Origin: an uncultured Chthoniobacterales bacterium
GTDB taxonomy: Bacteria > Verrucomicrobiota > Verrucomicrobiia > Chthoniobacterales > UBA10450
Direction of reading: 5' to 3'
Assembly (NCBI GenBank): GCA_955652155.1
Contig: CATPAT010000281.1
Span: 1-7,577, forward strand
Length of the DNA: 7,577 bases
A program made the position numbers and the translations under genes. Shown one piece after another: positions 1 to 6,240 of the stretch. Positions within the stretch are counted from its first letter, which is position 1. Each line of letters begins with the position of its first letter. The notes under the pieces are model-generated. The model was not told the DNA's origin. It did not search any database and saw only the letters and a list, made by a program, of their open reading frames with translations.

Positions 1-1
1 C

Positions 2-145
2 AGCTTTCGTGGCCATATTTTTGGGGGGATCACTCTAAGTAAGTCCCCCGCGACAGATTCGCCAAGCAGAAAAGCTAGCGCGCGCGCCGATGCCCTCTGG
101 AAAGCAGTTGCTCAAACCAAGCCCCGCCGAATATTCGTCGCATGA
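2..145 (+). CDS. Possible C-terminal tail of an upstream gene, unidentified
   Basis: One frame is open from the left edge of the window to a TGA at 143-145, 47 codons with no stop. Its stop overlaps the ribD start codon in an ATGA arrangement typical of translationally coupled genes. The peptide is basic and rich in Ala, Ser and Arg, ends in PRRIFVA, and matches no family I recognise. The other two plus frames close early, at 36-38 and 40-42, so an upstream gene could equally end there and leave about 100 bases of leader before ribD. Third-position GC preference in this frame is weak compared with ribD, which argues against it being coding. The call is tentative. Confidence 0.2.
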   Translation, partial: SFRGHIFGGITLSKSPATDSPSRKASARADALWKAVAQTKPRRIFVA

Positions 146-1182
146 CCTCAGAGAAGAAGCATGAACGGTTCATGCGCAGCGCGCTAGCTGAGGCGCGAAA
201 GTCCATCGGGCAAACGAGCCCGAATCCCGCGGTCGGCGCCGTTTTGGTTGTTGGAAACCGAATCGTCGCGCGCGGACACCATCGCCGGGCCGGATTTCCC
301 CATGCCGAAATCGAGTGTCTCCGAAGTTTTCGACGCAAGGTCCCGAAAAACGCCACGCTCTATGTCACGTTGGAACCGTGCTCCACGAGAGGTCGGACTG
401 GGGCCTGCACCGACGAGATCATTCGGGCGGCGGTTAACTCTGTTGTGATTGGCGCGACCGATCCGAACCCGCGCCATCGCGGCCGCGGGATCGAGATTTT
501 GCGTAGCGCCGGGATAGAAGTGAGAGCGGGCGTGCTCGCGGAAGAATGCGCCGCATTGAACGAATCATTTAATAAATGGATCGCGACCGGAATTCCGTTC
601 GTAATTGCAAAATGCGGAATGAGCTTAGACGGCCGCTTGACCCGCCCTGAAAGGGGATCGCGCTGGATCACAAGCCCGACCGCGCGCCGACACGCGCAGA
701 CGCTGCGTGGGGAAACGGACGCGATTTTGATCGGCGCGGAAACGCTGCGGACCGACAATCCGCGTTTAACCGTCCGCGGTCGGGGCCAAGTCCGCCAGCC
801 GGTGCGCGTGGTGATAACTCGTTCCGGTAAGCTCCCTCGTAGCGCTCGTTTTTTCACGGACCGCTTTGCTAAAAATAGTTTTGTTTATCGGAATATGCCG
901 CTCGGCGCGATTCTGGCCGAATTAGGACAAAAAAATATAACCAGCGTGATGATCGAAGGCGGCGGAAACGTCCTCGGTCACGCTTTAGATGAGCGACTGA
1001 TTGATAAGGTGCAAATTTATGTGGCTCCGATCTTGACCGGAGGGCCAATCGTGGCCTTTGGTGGACGGGGGACGCCTCGGACACACGAAGGCGCGCATCT
1101 TGAGCGGGTAAAGTTTGAAAAGATCGGACCCGATATTTGCGTGACGGGTTACCCGAAATACGATCGCGGCGAGAGAGGGTGA
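142..1182 (+). CDS. ribD: RibD, bifunctional pyrimidine deaminase/reductase of riboflavin synthesis
   Basis: This enzyme performs two consecutive cytosolic steps of riboflavin synthesis. It deaminates 2,5-diamino-6-ribosylamino-4(3H)-pyrimidinone 5'-phosphate, then reduces the ribosyl side chain with NADPH. The protein is 346 residues, close to the usual length. The deaminase domain (about 1-145) has SPNPAVGAV at 26-34, the zinc/catalytic HAE at 54-56, PCSTRGRTGAC at 79-89 (zinc ligands H54, C80, C89) and DPNP at 107-110. The reductase domain (about 150-346) has MSLDGR at 160-165, SRWITSP at 173-179, DNPRLTVR at 205-212 and IEGGG at 271-275. The ATG at 142 is chosen because the first 30 residues align with the family N-terminus. 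No clear Shine-Dalgarno sequence precedes it, and coupling to an upstream frame is possible. No other rib gene follows, so it is not in a complete rib operon here, and no FMN riboswitch is recognisable in the 141 bases upstream. Confidence 0.97.
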   Translation: MTSEKKHERFMRSALAEARKSIGQTSPNPAVGAVLVVGNRIVARGHHRRAGFPHAEIECLRSFRRKVPKNATLYVTLEPCSTRGRTGACTDEIIRAAVNSVVIGATDPNPRHRGRGIEILRSAGIEVRAGVLAEECAALNESFNKWIATGIPFVIAKCGMSLDGRLTRPERGSRWITSPTARRHAQTLRGETDAILIGAETLRTDNPRLTVRGRGQVRQPVRVVITRSGKLPRSARFFTDRFAKNSFVYRNMPLGAILAELGQKNITSVMIEGGGNVLGHALDERLIDKVQIYVAPILTGGPIVAFGGRGTPRTHEGAHLERVKFEKIGPDICVTGYPKYDRGERG

Positions 1183-1206
1183 ACAAATTGCGAAACTTTT
1201 ACGTCT

Positions 1207-1229
1207 ACTTCAGGTTCAATAACTGAAGT
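1207..1229 (+). promoter_or_regulatory. Hairpin in the leader of the small Gly/Tyr gene
   Basis: ACTTCAG (1207-1213) and CTGAAGT (1223-1229) are perfect inverted arms of 7 bp around a 9-base loop. Allowing one bulged G adds two more A-T pairs. It lies between the ribD stop and the ribosome binding site at 1232, only two bases from it, so it could affect translation of the next gene or mark an RNA 3' end. It lacks a downstream T run, so it is not a standard intrinsic terminator for ribD. Its loop shares GGTTCAATA with the terminator after the same gene. Confidence 0.4.
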
Positions 1230-1231
1230 TT

Positions 1232-1238
1232 GGGAGGT
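1232..1238 (+). promoter_or_regulatory. Strong ribosome binding site for the Gly/Tyr protein
   Basis: GGGAGGT lies 10 bases before the ATG at 1249. It is the best Shine-Dalgarno match among the genes of this window, most of which have weak ones. This supports both the reality of the small gene and its start, and suggests efficient translation. Confidence 0.8.
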
Positions 1239-1248
1239 AACATAAAAC

Positions 1249-1503
1249 ATGAAAAAGCTTCTTTTAATCGCGCTCGTGGCAGGTGGATTCGCATTCGCTG
1301 CAGCCCCGAGTTCTAATGCTGGTATCGCGATTGGCATCGGAGTCGGATATCCTGGGTACGGATATCCTTATTACGGGTACGGCTACCCTTACGGATACGG
1401 GTACTACCGGCCGTACTATGGGTACTACGGTGGGCCGTCATTTTATTGGTATCACGGACACCGAGTGTACTATTCGCGTGGGCATCATCGCCACTGGCGG
1501 TAA
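1249..1503 (+). CDS. Small secreted glycine/tyrosine-rich protein with His-rich tail
   Basis: This is an 84-residue protein of unknown function. Residues 1-24 form a classic signal peptide: KK at 2-3, a hydrophobic core LLLIALVAGGFAFAAA, and a likely signal peptidase I site after SNA (22-24). The mature part has three zones: GIAIGIGVG at 25-33, a GY/YP low-complexity stretch at 33-62, and a tail with WYHGHRVYYSRGHHRHWR at 67-84. I count 19 tyrosines and 5 histidines in 60 mature residues, with no cysteine. It has its own strong ribosome binding site and is followed directly by an intrinsic terminator, so it is a real and probably monocistronic or well-expressed gene. Small exported Gly/Tyr proteins with GHR/GHH-type tails occur in several bacterial phyla without an established role. 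A surface, matrix or metal-binding role is only a guess. Confidence 0.85.
   Translation: MKKLLLIALVAGGFAFAAAPSSNAGIAIGIGVGYPGYGYPYYGYGYPYGYGYYRPYYGYYGGPSFYWYHGHRVYYSRGHHRHWR
1345..1428 (+). repeat. Degenerate repeat encoding the Gly-Tyr-Pro stretch
   Basis: Two adjacent 15-base units, GGATATCCTGGGTAC (1345-1359) and GGATATCCTTATTAC (1360-1374), share their first nine bases. Looser copies built from GGNTAY and TAYCCN steps follow up to about 1428. The reading frame is kept throughout, giving GYPGY, GYPYY, GYGYPY and GYGYY. This suggests growth of the protein by in-frame slippage or duplication. Confidence 0.6.
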
Positions 1504-1526
1504 GACAAGCGGCGAAAAGTTTTCTC

Positions 1527-1564
1527 AAGCTGGCGGGTTCAATATCCCGCCAGCTTATTTTTTT
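1527..1564 (+). terminator. Intrinsic terminator after the Gly/Tyr gene, between converging genes
   Basis: AAGCTGGCGGG (1527-1537) and CCCGCCAGCTT (1546-1556) form a perfect 11-bp GC-rich stem with an 8-base loop. On the plus strand it is followed by A and seven T (1558-1564), which is a textbook intrinsic terminator. It begins 23 bases after the stop at 1503. The minus-strand gene ending at 1555 has its TAA inside the base of the stem, so the same hairpin may also stop minus-strand transcription. In that direction the T run after the stem is poor, so termination there should be weaker. Confidence 0.9.
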
Positions 1565-2088
1565 GGCGACGTTGAAGCAGCCGGCGCGGATGGCGATGTA
1601 TTTGCCGGGGGCTCTTGAAATTCCTTCTTTAAACGTTCCTGTAGCGCCGGCAACTGCTGCTGACGCTTCGCTTCGGTTTCCTGTCGCAATTCGTGCTCAA
1701 TGCGACGCCTCTCCTGCAGATAACGTTGCTCAAACTGTTCCCGTTTTTCACCCTCGAGGCGCAAGCCGGAATCACGCAAGGCCGCGTCCACTTCCAGTTT
1801 TACCCGCGCGCGGTAAGCTTGTTCCCGCTCGCGCAACACCTTTCGCTCCTCCGGACCCATTTTCATCCAACGCTCCGCGTTCCTTTGGAATATTTTTCGA
1901 TCTTCCGATGGCATCGCGTTCCATCGATCGCGCGGATTGTTCAAATTTGGAGCATGTCGTGGCGGAGGCATTCTCCGAACATTCGGACGTTGCCCTCCTT
2001 GCGGCTGCGCTTGGATCGATTCGGAGCCGATGATCAAAATCGCGCCGGTCGCGATTGCGCCTACAAGGTTTGCGTATCGTCGTCCCAC
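1555..2088 (-). CDS. Exported charged helical protein, DUF3106-like
   Basis: This is a 177-residue exported protein. RR at 3-4 followed by a hydrophobic segment (8-20) and IQA at 25-27 look like a signal peptide with cleavage near A27. A Pro/Arg-rich linker (29-54) follows. At 55-90 the pattern DRWNAMPSEDRKIF, ERWMKMGPEERKVL resembles the repeated W..LPP..R units of DUF3106. Residues 90-158 are strongly charged (Glu, Arg, Gln, Lys) and should form a long helix or coiled coil. A Pro/Ser/Ala tail ends in PKK. The start is the GTG at 2088, which the signal peptide requires. It overlaps the preceding membrane-protein gene by 28 bases, so the two are probably translationally coupled. The family function is unknown. 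A periplasmic sensor or chaperone-like partner of the membrane protein is an inference. Confidence 0.75.
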   Translation of the reverse strand: MGRRYANLVGAIATGAILIIGSESIQAQPQGGQRPNVRRMPPPRHAPNLNNPRDRWNAMPSEDRKIFQRNAERWMKMGPEERKVLREREQAYRARVKLEVDAALRDSGLRLEGEKREQFEQRYLQERRRIEHELRQETEAKRQQQLPALQERLKKEFQEPPANTSPSAPAASTSPKK

Positions 2089-2477
2089 AAGCTGGTCTCG
2101 TCTGTGGCCAACAATTCGTCCAGATCGGCGACAACGTCATAATCCTGCGGATCGATCCTCACGATCACATCCGGCGGACTGTCGGCCGGATTACGGCCGG
2201 CGGGCTGATGGACGGCCAGGATTGTCGCTGTCACTGCGATCGCCACTCCCGTCACTGGAACGAGCCTCCGCGGATTAAGCCAACCGCGGAGCCATTCGAA
2301 GCGGGCCGAGCGCTCCCGAATTCTCCGAACGACGTTGCGTGCGAAAAAAGGCGAAAGCTGCCTTGGCTTAGCCTGGCCCAGGAGATCCCATAGTTGTTGG
2401 TCGTCTTCGCGTTTCATTTCCTTCGCGAATTGAACAAAATCGATTCCCGAAAGTTGCGGCCAGTGTGCGTCCGACAA
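2061..2477 (-). CDS. Single-pass membrane protein with anti-sigma-like layout, downstream of rpoD
   Basis: This 138-residue protein has a cytoplasmic N-terminal half, a single transmembrane segment at about 72-90 (LVPVTGVAIAVTATILAV), and an outer acidic C-terminus with DLDELLATDETSLW at 118-131. The N-terminal part contains LWDLLGQAKPRQLSPFFARNVVRRIR (29-54, in part), a motif style I associate with small verrucomicrobial proteins encoded beside sigma factors. The layout resembles a membrane anti-sigma factor, but no HxxxCxxC zinc motif is present. The chosen start is TTG at 2477, 4 bases after the rpoD stop, with a GAGG placed inside the rpoD end. The ATG at 2417 (residue 21) is a serious alternative, because family-like sequence begins there. 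The gene overlaps the next by 28 bases. Binding to a sigma factor is inferred only. Confidence 0.7.
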   Translation of the reverse strand: MSDAHWPQLSGIDFVQFAKEMKREDDQQLWDLLGQAKPRQLSPFFARNVVRRIRERSARFEWLRGWLNPRRLVPVTGVAIAVTATILAVHQPAGRNPADSPPDVIVRIDPQDYDVVADLDELLATDETSLWDDDTQTL

Positions 2478-2481
2478 CGTC

Positions 2482-4311
2482 TTATACCTCAGGCGCTTCC
2501 AAAAATCCTTCCAACTGACGAATACGGGTCGGGTGTCGCATCTTCCGCAATGCTTTCGCCTCGATCTGGCGAATACGCTCGCGGGTCACGCGAAATTGGC
2601 GCCCGACTTCTTCTAATGTCCGACTGTATCCGTCGACCAAACCGAAGCGCTGTTCCAGAACCTGGCGTTCGCGCTCAGTCAGCGTCTCGAGCACATCCTT
2701 GATTTTTTCCTTCAGCAACACGATTGCGGTCATGTCGCAGGGATTTTCAGCGCCCTTATCTTCGATGAAATCGCCGAAATTTGTCTCTTCGCTTTCACCG
2801 ACAGGCGATTGAAGCGAGATCGGCTGCTGCGCCATCTTCAAAACCGCCCGCACCCGGTCCACCGGCAGCAAAATTTCCTCGGCCACCTCCTCCGGCGTCG
2901 GCTCGCGGCCGTATTCCTGGACCAATTGCTTTTGCACCCGCATCAATTTGTTGATCGTCTCGATCATGTGCACGGGGATGCGGATCGTGCGCGCCTGATC
3001 GGCGATCGAGCGGGTAATGGCCTGGCGAATCCACCAAGTAGCGTAGGTGGAAAATTTATAGCCGCGGCGATATTCGAATTTCTCGACCGCTTTCATCAAG
3101 CCCATGTTGCCTTCCTGGATCAAATCCAGGAAGGACAAGCCACGGTTGGTGTATTTTTTAGCAATCGAAATCACGAGTCGCAGATTGGCCTCGACCATTT
3201 CGGTCTTGGCTCGTAACGCTTTTCGCAGCCAGCTTTTCAGAGATTGATATTGCTCGGCGTACTCATCTAGGGAAAGCCAGACGGATTTCTCGAGCTCGCG
3301 CGATTGGATCCCGACTGGTGAGCGCGCTCCAGAGGTGTGGCGATGTTTTGCCATCTCAGTCTGAACATTCAGGAGCGTCCGATAATGCTCGTCCGCCAGG
3401 TGAACGAATTCTTCAGTCACCTTTTGCTTGAAATAAAATTTCGGATAAAGCCGCTGCAGAGAAGCAAGCGTTCGCTGAAACGCTTTCAATCCCTTGGTGT
3501 CCTTTTTGGATGAATTGCCCGACAGCTTCGCGTAATTCTGGGTAATGGCGTCGCCTAATTTTTCGACCTGCTTGCACAATCGCGGCAGGATTTTCATGTA
3601 ACGCTCCCGGCTCTCGATTTTCTTGTCGAGAATGACACGGTCGAATCGCTCCCCGCCTTCAGTCAGTTTTTGGGCAAGATCGAGATGGGCGCGCGCGGTG
3701 AAGCCGAAACGGTTGATGTGCTTTTGCACCATATTTTCCGCTTCCTCGATCCGCTTGGATATCTCCACTTCCTGCTCACGCGTCAGAAGCGGCACCTGAC
3801 CCATCTGTTTGAGATACATCCGGACCGGATCGTCGAGAATATCCAGCTTCGTCTCGGGTTTTTCTTCCTCCTCCTCGTCGAGATCTTTTTTTACTTCTTT
3901 ATGTCGATCGACGTCGGATGCCTCGATGACGTCGATTTCCATTCGACGGAGCCGGGTAAGAATGGCATCCAGCTCGTTCGCGTCTGTTATTCCATCCGGA
4001 AGCGCCTCGTTCAGGTCATCGAACGTGAGATAACCCTGCTCCTTGGCCAGTTTGATTAGCTCGCGAAGAGGGACTTGAATTTCATTCGCCGCGTCGGTTT
4101 CCGTTTTCGTTTTGAGTAATACGTCAGCTCCATTTCTTCGCGCGCGGACCAATGATGTGATCCGCTTCGACTTGAATGCTGCGATTCTCGCTTTGTCTTT
4201 CAACTGGGGCGCCGAGATTTTCGATGTTCCTCGCCGGCGCGCTCGCTTAAATTTCGGGTGCTTCGCCGTTGATCGGCGAAGGCTCTTCCTTGCTTTCGAA
4301 TGCCTGGCCAA
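2482..4311 (-). CDS. rpoD: RpoD, primary sigma-70 factor of RNA polymerase
   Basis: This is the housekeeping sigma factor that directs RNA polymerase to -35/-10 promoters. The protein is 609 residues. It has a very basic N-terminal extension (1-70), a region 1.1-like part (about 80-130, with [17 protein letters not shown]) and an acidic run DLDEEEEE at 143-150. Region 1.2 contains [11 protein letters not shown] (161-171). A non-conserved insert spans about 200-365. Region 2 (370-440) has [24 protein letters not shown] and [15 protein letters not shown]. Region 3 covers about 445-520, with [12 protein letters not shown] at 513-524. Region 4 (535-600) carries the helix-turn-helix [21 protein letters not shown] full region 1.1 plus the insert marks it as a primary sigma factor. 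The start is uncertain: TTG at 4311 has no visible Shine-Dalgarno sequence, and no ATG occurs until well into the gene. It follows dnaG after 53 bases, as in the classic macromolecular-synthesis operon. Confidence 0.96.
   Translation of the reverse strand: MARHSKARKSLRRSTAKHPKFKRARRRGTSKISAPQLKDKARIAAFKSKRITSLVRARRNGADVLLKTKTETDAANEIQVPLRELIKLAKEQGYLTFDDLNEALPDGITDANELDAILTRLRRMEIDVIEASDVDRHKEVKKDLDEEEEEKPETKLDILDDPVRMYLKQMGQVPLLTREQEVEISKRIEEAENMVQKHINRFGFTARAHLDLAQKLTEGGERFDRVILDKKIESRERYMKILPRLCKQVEKLGDAITQNYAKLSGNSSKKDTKGLKAFQRTLASLQRLYPKFYFKQKVTEEFVHLADEHYRTLLNVQTEMAKHRHTSGARSPVGIQSRELEKSVWLSLDEYAEQYQSLKSWLRKALRAKTEMVEANLRLVISIAKKYTNRGLSFLDLIQEGNMGLMKAVEKFEYRRGYKFSTYATWWIRQAITRSIADQARTIRIPVHMIETINKLMRVQKQLVQEYGREPTPEEVAEEILLPVDRVRAVLKMAQQPISLQSPVGESEETNFGDFIEDKGAENPCDMTAIVLLKEKIKDVLETLTERERQVLEQRFGLVDGYSRTLEEVGRQFRVTRERIRQIEAKALRKMRHPTRIRQLEGFLEAPEV
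2486..2491 (-). promoter_or_regulatory. Ribosome binding site inside the rpoD 3' end
   Basis: Read on the minus strand, TGAGGT covers the last sense codons of rpoD and lies about 8-9 bases before the TTG at 2477. It supports that non-ATG start and suggests translation of the membrane protein is tied to ribosomes finishing rpoD. Confidence 0.5.
3110..3134 (-). repeat. Perfect 11-bp inverted repeat inside rpoD region 2
   Basis: CCTTCCTGGAT (3110-3120) and ATCCAGGAAGG (3124-3134) are exact inverted arms around a 3-base loop. They encode the conserved SFLDLIQEG of region 2. The rpoD mRNA would fold here into a tight hairpin. The protein motif is strongly conserved and partly explains the symmetry, but the codon choice makes it perfect. 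Confidence 0.6.
4261..4281 (-). repeat. 8-bp inverted repeat just inside the rpoD start
   Basis: CTTCGCCG (4261-4268) and CGGCGAAG (4274-4281) are perfect arms around a 5-base loop. They lie about 30-50 bases downstream of the assigned rpoD start codon. A hairpin this close to a start with no Shine-Dalgarno sequence could affect rpoD translation or RNA processing between dnaG and rpoD. It could also be chance in a basic, Arg-rich coding stretch. Confidence 0.4.
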
Positions 4312-4364
4312 GACTGTGGGGTTAAGGTTCGCGGCCTTCGATCAGCGTTCCCATAGATCGACAG

Positions 4365-6167
4365 TTACCGGCCGGGCTCGGGAACAGACGAAAGCCGAGA
4401 AATCTGGTGGAGTTGCTCCTGTAGGTCAACAATTTCTTTCTGTAAATTCACGACTTCGCCGGTGGTCAATTGCGGAAGTCGAATTCGCGTCTCGGCGATC
4501 TCAAGCTGCCGGCGTAAGGTCCCCTGAATCAGGCCATTCCACCAGCCCTCAGCCACTTCTGTCGCGTTTGCCGGCATCTTTTGCATCAGCCAAGCAGAAA
4601 CCAAGCCCTCCTCTTCCGCCGTCAATTGGGACATGAAGGAATTGAGAGAGACAGGATCGTCCAGACGCAATTCGCTGTCCAGAATCCGGGCGAGCAATTC
4701 CGTGCCGGATATTTGAGGTAAGACTTCACGCCAGTTTTGTTCGAGAAGAAATTTGCGAGCTGCTTCGTCACGTAAAGCGAGAAGACAAAGGACGGCAAGA
4801 TCATGCCGCGGAGGCATCGCAGTTGCGGATCGAGCCGGAGCGGATTCGGCGCTGCGTTCAGATCTTGGCCTAGTCATAAGTTTTTCGAACTCAGACGCTG
4901 GAACGCCGAGACGCGCACTCATCTTGTTCAAGACCTGGCCGCGCATGAGCGGATCACGCACCTGCGAAACAGTTTCGGCGAGCTTCCGGGCCAGCTGCAT
5001 TTTTGCCCCAAGCGAGCTTAGATCGACAACTGCGGCTTCGCGATCGATCCAGTAATCAAAAAAGTCGCGCGCAGATGTTACACGCTTTTCGAATTCTTCT
5101 TTCCCATTCCGTCGAATGAGCGAATCAGGATCCTCGTCCGGTGGCATATCTGCTACCCGCACGACCAGATCATGTTGAAGGAGTGCGTCGAGTGAATGTT
5201 CCGCCGCTTTTCGTCCGGCTTGGTCGGCATCGAAACAAAGAACGACCTCGTCAACGAAGCGCTTCAGAATTCGAGCCTGATGCTCGGTAAAGGCGGTGCC
5301 TTGCGGCGCGACCACATTTTTGATGCCGGCTTCAAACAGAGAGATCAAATCGAGCTGGCCTTCGCACACAATCGCGCAGTTTGCTTCAATCAGCGCCCGT
5401 TTGGTTTTATGGAGTCCAAAAAGCACGCGCCCTTTTTGAAAGAGCGGCGTTTCCGGTGAGTTCAAATATTTCGCCACCTGCGGATCGGACTCGAGCAACC
5501 GGCCGCTGAAGGCAATCACCTCCCCGACGTCGTTACAGATCGGAAATATGATGCGACCGCGAAACCGATCATAGACTTCATTGCCGGGCCGTTCTTCATC
5601 GCGCGGCTTGACCAGTCCACTTTGCAACAGCTGGCTGCGCGAGTAACCGCGCTCGAGCGCCCATTTCAAAAACGCGTCCCAACTGTCCGGGGCAAAACCG
5701 AGCTGCCAATTTTTTGCGACCTGTTTGTCTATTCCACGATTTTTCAAGTAATCGCGGGCCGCTTCCGCGAACGGCTTCTTCAAGAGATTTTCCTGAAACC
5801 AATCTGCGGCCTCGGCATGGAGTTTGAGCAGCGTGCGCCGCGCTTCATGTTGTCGATCTTCGTCCGCGGCCGCGCGTTCCTCGACAATCGGAATGCCGAC
5901 GCGCGCGGCCAGTTTTCGCACGCCCGCTGGAAAATCGAGGTGCTCGTATTCCATCACGAACCGGAAAACGCTTCCCCCGACGCCGCAGCCGAAGCAATGA
6001 AATGTCTGGCGCTGCGGATTGACGTGAAAGGACGGCGTTTTCTCCTGATGAAAGGGACAGAGCGCCTTGAAATTTGCGCCGGCTCGTTTCAGCGGAAAAT
6101 ACGAGCCGATCACCTCGACGATGTCGTTAGCGGCCGCGATCTGCTCTATGGTTTCTGATGGAATCAC
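4365..6167 (-). CDS. dnaG: DnaG, DNA primase
   Basis: DnaG makes RNA primers for replication at the fork, in complex with DnaB helicase. From the GTG at 6167 it is 600 residues. The N-terminal CHC2 zinc ribbon has CPFH (37-40) and HCFGC (57-61), with ligands C37, H40, C58, C61. The polymerase core has the basic, highly conserved YDRFRGRIIFPI (199-210) and AFSGR (219-223). The TOPRIM fold has EGQLD (269-273), FDADQAG (312-318) and DEDPDS (344-349). A variable C-terminal region (about 400-600) is in the place of the helicase-interaction domain. The frame is open 15 codons further, to a TTG at 6212. I prefer GTG because family proteins begin with IP.ETI as here, and because a candidate promoter overlaps the TTG. 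EGQLD differs from the commoner EGY.D. The gene is followed by rpoD after 53 bases. Confidence 0.95.
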   Translation of the reverse strand: MIPSETIEQIAAANDIVEVIGSYFPLKRAGANFKALCPFHQEKTPSFHVNPQRQTFHCFGCGVGGSVFRFVMEYEHLDFPAGVRKLAARVGIPIVEERAAADEDRQHEARRTLLKLHAEAADWFQENLLKKPFAEAARDYLKNRGIDKQVAKNWQLGFAPDSWDAFLKWALERGYSRSQLLQSGLVKPRDEERPGNEVYDRFRGRIIFPICNDVGEVIAFSGRLLESDPQVAKYLNSPETPLFQKGRVLFGLHKTKRALIEANCAIVCEGQLDLISLFEAGIKNVVAPQGTAFTEHQARILKRFVDEVVLCFDADQAGRKAAEHSLDALLQHDLVVRVADMPPDEDPDSLIRRNGKEEFEKRVTSARDFFDYWIDREAAVVDLSSLGAKMQLARKLAETVSQVRDPLMRGQVLNKMSARLGVPASEFEKLMTRPRSERSAESAPARSATAMPPRHDLAVLCLLALRDEAARKFLLEQNWREVLPQISGTELLARILDSELRLDDPVSLNSFMSQLTAEEEGLVSAWLMQKMPANATEVAEGWWNGLIQGTLRRQLEIAETRIRLPQLTTGEVVNLQKEIVDLQEQLHQISRLSSVPEPGR

Positions 6168-6211
6168 GTGGGCTGTTATTTTTCGCTCGTTTGCTTTCTG
6201 AAGCGATGCCA

Positions 6212-6240
6212 AATTTACTCAGCGTCGGGGCGCTTTCCAA
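6212..6240 (-). promoter_or_regulatory. Candidate sigma-70 promoter for the dnaG-rpoD unit
   Basis: On the minus strand TTGGAA (6240-6235) and TAAATT (6217-6212) are 17 bases apart, and each matches the -35/-10 consensus at 4 of 6 positions. Transcription would begin near 6205, inside the longer possible dnaG frame, which favours the GTG start at 6167. It lies in the short gap shared with the divergent gene starting at 6244. No comparably good plus-strand promoter is seen there. Confidence 0.3.

Noticed and set aside
24..49. Inverted repeat GGGGGA/TCCCCC as a terminator of an upstream gene
   Set aside because: The stem is only 6 bp, the loop is 14 bases, and no T run follows on the plus strand.
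1..141. FMN riboswitch ahead of ribD
   Set aside because: None of the conserved RFN-element blocks can be recognised in the available 141 bases; one further upstream cannot be excluded.
1183..1248. Sigma-70 promoter for the Gly/Tyr gene
   Set aside because: TTGCGA at 1188-1193 looks like a -35 box, but no reasonable -10 box lies at 16-18 bases spacing.
2055..2393. Plus-strand open frames of 110-150 codons opposite the minus-strand genes at 1555-2477
   Set aside because: They are antisense to genes with clear signal peptide, membrane segment and operon spacing, and their translations show no domain or sensible composition.
3670..4059. Plus-strand open frame of 129 codons opposite rpoD
   Set aside because: It lies fully antisense to conserved RpoD sequence and reads as hydrophobic/charged runs mirroring the acidic Glu-rich codons on the other strand.
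4322..4354. Ten-codon minus-strand frame starting ATG (encoding [10 protein letters not shown]) between dnaG and rpoD
   Set aside because: It would bridge the gap for coupled translation, but it has no ribosome binding site and is short enough to occur by chance.
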